Origin: Legionellales bacterium UBA5158
GTDB lineage: Bacteria; Pseudomonadota; Gammaproteobacteria; DSM-16500
DNA length: 10,223 bases
Assembly: GCA_002413665.1 (NCBI GenBank)
Contig: DHXK01000010.1
Span: 18,021 to 28,243 of the forward strand
Direction of reading: 5' to 3'
A model generated the notes under the pieces. It was not told the DNA's origin. It did no database searches and worked only from the letters and a program-made list of their open reading frames with translations. The translations under genes were made by a program, and so were the position numbers. Below are positions 7,768-10,223 of this stretch, in pieces; the first letter of the stretch is position 1, and the number at the start of each line of letters is the position of its first letter.

Positions 7768-7773
7768 ATTATA
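7768..7773 (-). promoter_or_regulatory. Candidate -10 box for gspD
   Basis: The minus strand reads TATAAT, a perfect -10 consensus, 67 bases upstream of the gspD ATG. No convincing -35 is present at 16-18 bases (the best is CATTTT-like), so the site may need an activator or may be a chance match in AT-rich DNA. Confidence 0.35.
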
Positions 7774-7807
7774 TTCTTTAGAAAAAAAATAAAATGTAAT
7801 TAAATGA

Positions 7808-7821
7808 AAGGGTAAACCCTT
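7808..7821. promoter_or_regulatory. 14-bp palindrome AAGGGT-AA-ACCCTT
   Basis: Perfect 6-bp arms around an AA centre lie in the divergent gspD/kinase region. The two-base spacer is too short for a good RNA hairpin, so a dimeric DNA-binding protein site is the likelier reading. It sits upstream of the candidate gspD -10 box, where an activator or repressor could act on gspD. The regulator is unknown. Confidence 0.4.
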
Positions 7822-7851
7822 ACTTAAAAAATAGCATCTACCCTCGTCGTT

Positions 7852-7880
7852 AGAATTAAATATGAAATATATTTAATTCT
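7852..7880. promoter_or_regulatory. 29-bp interrupted palindrome upstream of the first sensor kinase
   Basis: AGAATTAAATAT (7852-7863) and ATATTTAATTCT (7869-7880) are perfect 12-base complementary arms around GAAAT. It lies 69 bases before the kinase ATG and about 150 bases before the gspD ATG. The exact 24-base match makes chance unlikely even in AT-rich DNA. It could be an operator or an AT-rich stem; the TTTT just after the right arm also allows a weak terminator or attenuator reading for plus-strand transcripts. Confidence 0.55.
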
Positions 7881-7949
7881 TTTCACACATATATACAGAT
7901 AATCAAGATTAGCAATGACCCCTCTATTAATAATTACAGAGAAAAAATA

Positions 7950-9074
7950 ATGTTGCTAAATGAAGACGCAAATGTGACTCATTCGGAACTTGATCAAATA
8001 CGTAAAAGATACGCGGATTTATTTGACTTTTCTCCTGCGGGTTTATTTTTAATTGAAGATACTGGTTTAATCCAGAAAGTTAATCTTGCGGGTGCAAAAA
8101 TTTTAGGGATTAATGAAGTCGATCTTTTAAATAAAAACTTTTCTCGTTACATTGCGCCAGATTTTCAGTATGAATTTTCGAAATATCGTAAATGCATGGT
8201 AAAAAGCATGCTTTTACAAACTTGTGAACTCAAGTTATTGCAAAGACATAAACCACTTTTTTATGCACAGCTTGTAGGTAAAGCGAGCGTAGATACTAAA
8301 ACAGGCAAAGTTGAACTGCTGATTATGATTGCTACCGTCAGTAGTCGAAAACAAACCGAAGAATCTTCACTCCAACAAAACAATGACAGTTCAAATAATA
8401 TGCCCAGCAATCCTATGGTCACTTATCTTAACCAACCTCTTGCTATTATTGCCAATTATATTTATGGATGTATACATCGATTAGAGAGTGGGAATTATCA
8501 AATTCCTAATGTACTTCAGGCACTGAAGCAGGCTGAACAAGAATTGCATCGCACAGCTGAAATTATCATGCGCATGAAGAATTTTTCATGCAAGGAAATA
8601 TTTAAGTATGAACTTATGTGTATTAATTCGGTCATTGAAGAAGTGATTAACTTAATGAATTATGAAATAGTTGAATATCCCGTCGCTATTTCCTACAGAG
8701 CTACCAAAGGTTTGCCAAAGATAATGGTGGATAGAATATATCTTCAGCAAGCCATTTTAAATTTAGCAAGAAATGCTGTTGAGGCAATGTTAGAAACTAA
8801 TATGCCTGATCCTAAATTAATGATTGAGATAAACCGACCCAGCAAAGAAATTATTGAAATAAAGTTGATTGATAACGGTCCCGCTTTTAAGTTAGAAAGC
8901 GTACATAAATTATTTGAACCTCATTTTACAACTAAAACTTATGGGGTGGGACTAGGTTTAGCTGTGAGTAGAATTATTGTGGAATCTCATGGTGGCAAGT
9001 TATTAGTTGAATTAAATCCGACACGGGGTGCTTGCTTCACAGTTTCATTACCTATTGTTCCATTCAACAAGTGA
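7950..9074 (+). CDS. PAS-domain sensor kinase-like protein with intact ATPase domain but no phosphoacceptor histidine
   Basis: The 374-residue product has no membrane segment or signal peptide, so it is probably cytosolic. A PAS domain spans about 18-135 (RYADLFDFSPAGLFLI, CELKLLQRH). The DHp helix region of the HELNQPL type starts near 158, and a HATPase_c domain covers about 255-371. The ATPase motifs are complete: N box ILNLARNAVEAM (269-280), DNGPAF (308-313), F box LFEPHFTTK (321-329) and GVGLGLAVSR (332-341). The usual H-E before LNQPL (160-164), however, is replaced by Thr158-Tyr159, and the helix before it is shortened and Ser/Asn-rich. Self-phosphorylation at the usual site is therefore not expected. 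It lacks the N-terminal coiled region of its paralogue at 9357. Only a weak CAGAGA ribosome site precedes the ATG. It diverges from gspD; no response regulator is visible. Confidence 0.85.
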   Translation: MLLNEDANVTHSELDQIRKRYADLFDFSPAGLFLIEDTGLIQKVNLAGAKILGINEVDLLNKNFSRYIAPDFQYEFSKYRKCMVKSMLLQTCELKLLQRHKPLFYAQLVGKASVDTKTGKVELLIMIATVSSRKQTEESSLQQNNDSSNNMPSNPMVTYLNQPLAIIANYIYGCIHRLESGNYQIPNVLQALKQAEQELHRTAEIIMRMKNFSCKEIFKYELMCINSVIEEVINLMNYEIVEYPVAISYRATKGLPKIMVDRIYLQQAILNLARNAVEAMLETNMPDPKLMIEINRPSKEIIEIKLIDNGPAFKLESVHKLFEPHFTTKTYGVGLGLAVSRIIVESHGGKLLVELNPTRGACFTVSLPIVPFNK

Positions 9075-9116
9075 TTTTTCTTCTAATTTCAACCTATTTG
9101 GTCGGAGCATGTAAAA

Positions 9117-9266
9117 ATGGAACATTCTATTATTTTTTTCTTGATCATAATGCGGTCTCACGTTAAATTAACGCCCTTAGCGATAGAGCAAACTTTATAT
9201 TTTTTTAGCAGACTTATTGCTCACTCAAAGGATTGTCAGGATGACATTAGTAAAAGTGGATTTTAA
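9117..9266 (+). CDS. Possible 49-residue small protein
   Basis: An ATG at 9117 has GGAG (9104-9107) nine bases upstream and opens a frame of 49 codons. It starts MEHSIIFFLIIM, a short hydrophobic stretch, and ends DDISKSGF. It overlaps the next small ORF by 26 bases in another frame. I recognise no family. It may simply be leader sequence ahead of the second kinase. Confidence 0.2.
   Translation: MEHSIIFFLIIMRSHVKLTPLAIEQTLYFFSRLIAHSKDCQDDISKSGF
9161..9173. promoter_or_regulatory. 13-bp palindrome CGTTAA-A-TTAACG
   Basis: A perfect odd-centred palindrome lies in the 282-bp gap between the two kinase genes, upstream of the 39-residue ORF. It may be an operator for the downstream pair. No good -10/-35 combination could be fixed next to it; TTAACG and the AT-rich TTTATATT around 9194-9201 are the nearest candidates, badly spaced. 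Confidence 0.3.
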
Positions 9267-9360
9267 AAATAAACTTACAAAAAGAAGTGTCCAAGCCCGT
9301 AGACAGTTTATTAACGATTATAGCGCTGATATGATCTTGCTCGCTATGGAGCTAAAATGA
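9241..9360 (+). CDS. 39-residue small protein, translationally coupled to the second sensor kinase
   Basis: The ATG at 9241 follows a strong AAAGGA (9227-9232) at 8 bases. The 39-codon frame ends in a TGA that overlaps the next gene's start as ATGA (9357-9360), the coupling also seen between gspL and gspM. The product is basic in its first half (VKVDFKNKLTKRS, then ARRQF) and ends in an amphipathic stretch (DYSADMILLAMELK). It has no signal peptide or membrane segment. I do not recognise the family. The ribosome site and the overlap support translation; it could be a small partner of the kinase or a leader peptide that sets kinase translation. Confidence 0.5.
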   Translation: MTLVKVDFKNKLTKRSVQARRQFINDYSADMILLAMELK

Positions 9361-10223
9361 TTGAGACTAGACAATTTAATGATTTGCGCCGACGCGCCGA
9401 AGATGTTCTGAAGAATCGTAAAAAGAAAGCGTTTCCTGATCAAGATATTTATCAGATAGTTGAAGAGCTAAATCTTTATCAAATAGAACTCGAGATTCAA
9501 AATGAAGATTTGATTAAGACGCAGATAGAATTACAAGCATCACATAATAGATATGTTGATTTATACAATTTAGCTCCTATCGCTTATTTCACATTCGATA
9601 GTGATGGTTTGATTATTGATGTCAATCTAGCAGGGTTAGATTTATTAGGTATGAAAAAGCATGTGCTGATTAATCGATGTTTTTCACGGTATATTGTTCC
9701 AGAATTTCAAACAATTTTTTCGCAGTATCGAAAGCAAGCGCTTAAAGAAGCATTACCACAATCATGCGAGTTAAAATTACTAAGATGGAGTGGCCCCTCA
9801 TTTGATGCGCAAATAGAATGTAAATCCATTCAAGATACCAGCACGGGTCAAAAACAACTTTTAATGTGCATCACAGACATTACAAGCCGCAAAGCAATGG
9901 AGCAATCCATGCATCTGCAACAAGTTAAAATGGCTTCCATCTATAGAATGCGATCCATGAATGAACAAATTTATTCTATAGCTCATAACCAAAATCATTC
10001 TCTTGCAGTGATGGATAATTATATTTATGGATGCATACGTCGTTTAGAACTTGGAAAGTTTAATGCAGAAGAATTATTGCAGACATTAAAAAAAGTGGCA
10101 CAGCAATCGCGTGTACTTGCTAATATTATTCTCCAAATGAAGAATTTTGTTTCAAAAACTATTTTTCGCTATGAGTCTGCCAATATAGATACTCTTATAA
10201 AAGGTAAGCGTTCACCTACCTAA
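9357..10223 (+). CDS. PAS-domain sensor histidine kinase, truncated before its ATPase domain
   Basis: The 288-residue product begins with a basic helix and a coiled region typical of this soluble PAS kinase group (RRRAEDVL at 11-18, NLYQIELEIQNEDL at 39-52). A PAS domain follows at about 65-180 (YNLAPIAYFTF, NLAGLDLLGM, CELKLLRW, DITSRKAMEQ). The DHp region starts near 195. His210 in IAHNQNHSL (208-216) aligns with the phosphoacceptor of HELNQPL, although E, Q and P of that motif are changed. NYIYGCIRRLE (221-231) is nearly identical to the kinase at 7950, so the two are paralogues. After IDTLIK (277-282) the paralogy stops, and GKRSPT-stop follows. The whole catalytic ATPase domain is missing. 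The break coincides with a GTAAGCG motif, so insertion of a mobile element is the likely cause. GGAG at 9348-9351 supports the start. Confidence 0.8.
   Translation: MIETRQFNDLRRRAEDVLKNRKKKAFPDQDIYQIVEELNLYQIELEIQNEDLIKTQIELQASHNRYVDLYNLAPIAYFTFDSDGLIIDVNLAGLDLLGMKKHVLINRCFSRYIVPEFQTIFSQYRKQALKEALPQSCELKLLRWSGPSFDAQIECKSIQDTSTGQKQLLMCITDITSRKAMEQSMHLQQVKMASIYRMRSMNEQIYSIAHNQNHSLAVMDNYIYGCIRRLELGKFNAEELLQTLKKVAQQSRVLANIILQMKNFVSKTIFRYESANIDTLIKGKRSPT
10204..10223. mobile_element. Possible left end of an IS66-family insertion sequence
   Basis: From 10204 the sequence reads GTAAGCGTTCACC. IS66-family terminal repeats typically begin GTAAGCG; this is family knowledge recalled without a search. 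The motif starts within one codon of where the kinase at 9357 stops resembling its paralogue. Only the first 20 bases lie in the window, so no transposase is visible. An 8-bp target duplication would be TATAAAAG (10196-10203). Confidence 0.45.

Noticed and set aside
9075..9116. Terminator after the first kinase
   Set aside because: No stem-loop with a T-run is present; the T-rich stretch at 9132-9139 has no adjacent hairpin.

Overview
The window comes from an AT-rich (roughly 35-40% GC by eye) Gram-negative bacterium with a type II secretion system (T2SS). The presence of the inner-membrane proteins GspC, GspL and GspM and of a long secretin points to a gammaproteobacterium. The base composition and the scattered gsp genes recall Legionellales, but that placement is inference and no marker gene in the window proves it.

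Layout. Positions 1-1337 (minus strand) hold gspC followed by the first 248 codons of gspE, which runs out of the left edge. From 1440 to 3154 (plus strand) gspL and gspM overlap by an ATGA. A 102-bp divergent promoter region separates the two groups. Positions 3196-4461 (minus) encode a shortened, degenerate relative of glucosamine-6-phosphate synthase (GlmS). Positions 4599-5525 (plus) encode a Sec-exported protein of the polysaccharide lyase family 14 type. Positions 5535-7700 (minus) encode GspD, the outer-membrane secretin, detached from gspC and gspE. After a 249-bp palindrome-rich divergent region come two related PAS-type sensor kinase genes (7950-9074 and 9357-10223, plus), with one or two very small ORFs between them.

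How the parts fit. GspC, D, E, L and M are the core of the T2SS: outer-membrane channel (D), periplasmic link (C), assembly ATPase (E) and its membrane platform (L, M). The lyase-like protein has the signal peptide that a T2SS substrate needs and is encoded inside the locus, so it is a good substrate candidate. The sensor kinases diverge from gspD and could regulate it, but no response regulator is visible.

Most interesting points. (1) The first kinase has an intact ATP-binding domain but no phosphoacceptor histidine, while the second keeps a histidine and loses its ATPase domain. (2) The second kinase stops where a GTAAGCG sequence begins, which resembles the end of an IS66-family element, so an insertion at the right edge is likely. 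(3) The GlmS relative has lost its second sugar-isomerase domain and many ligand residues. (4) A 29-bp interrupted palindrome lies between gspD and the first kinase. I see no tRNA, rRNA or CRISPR array. I see no clearly new multi-gene system; the novelty lies in the kinase pair, the GlmS derivative and the lyase placed inside the T2SS locus.
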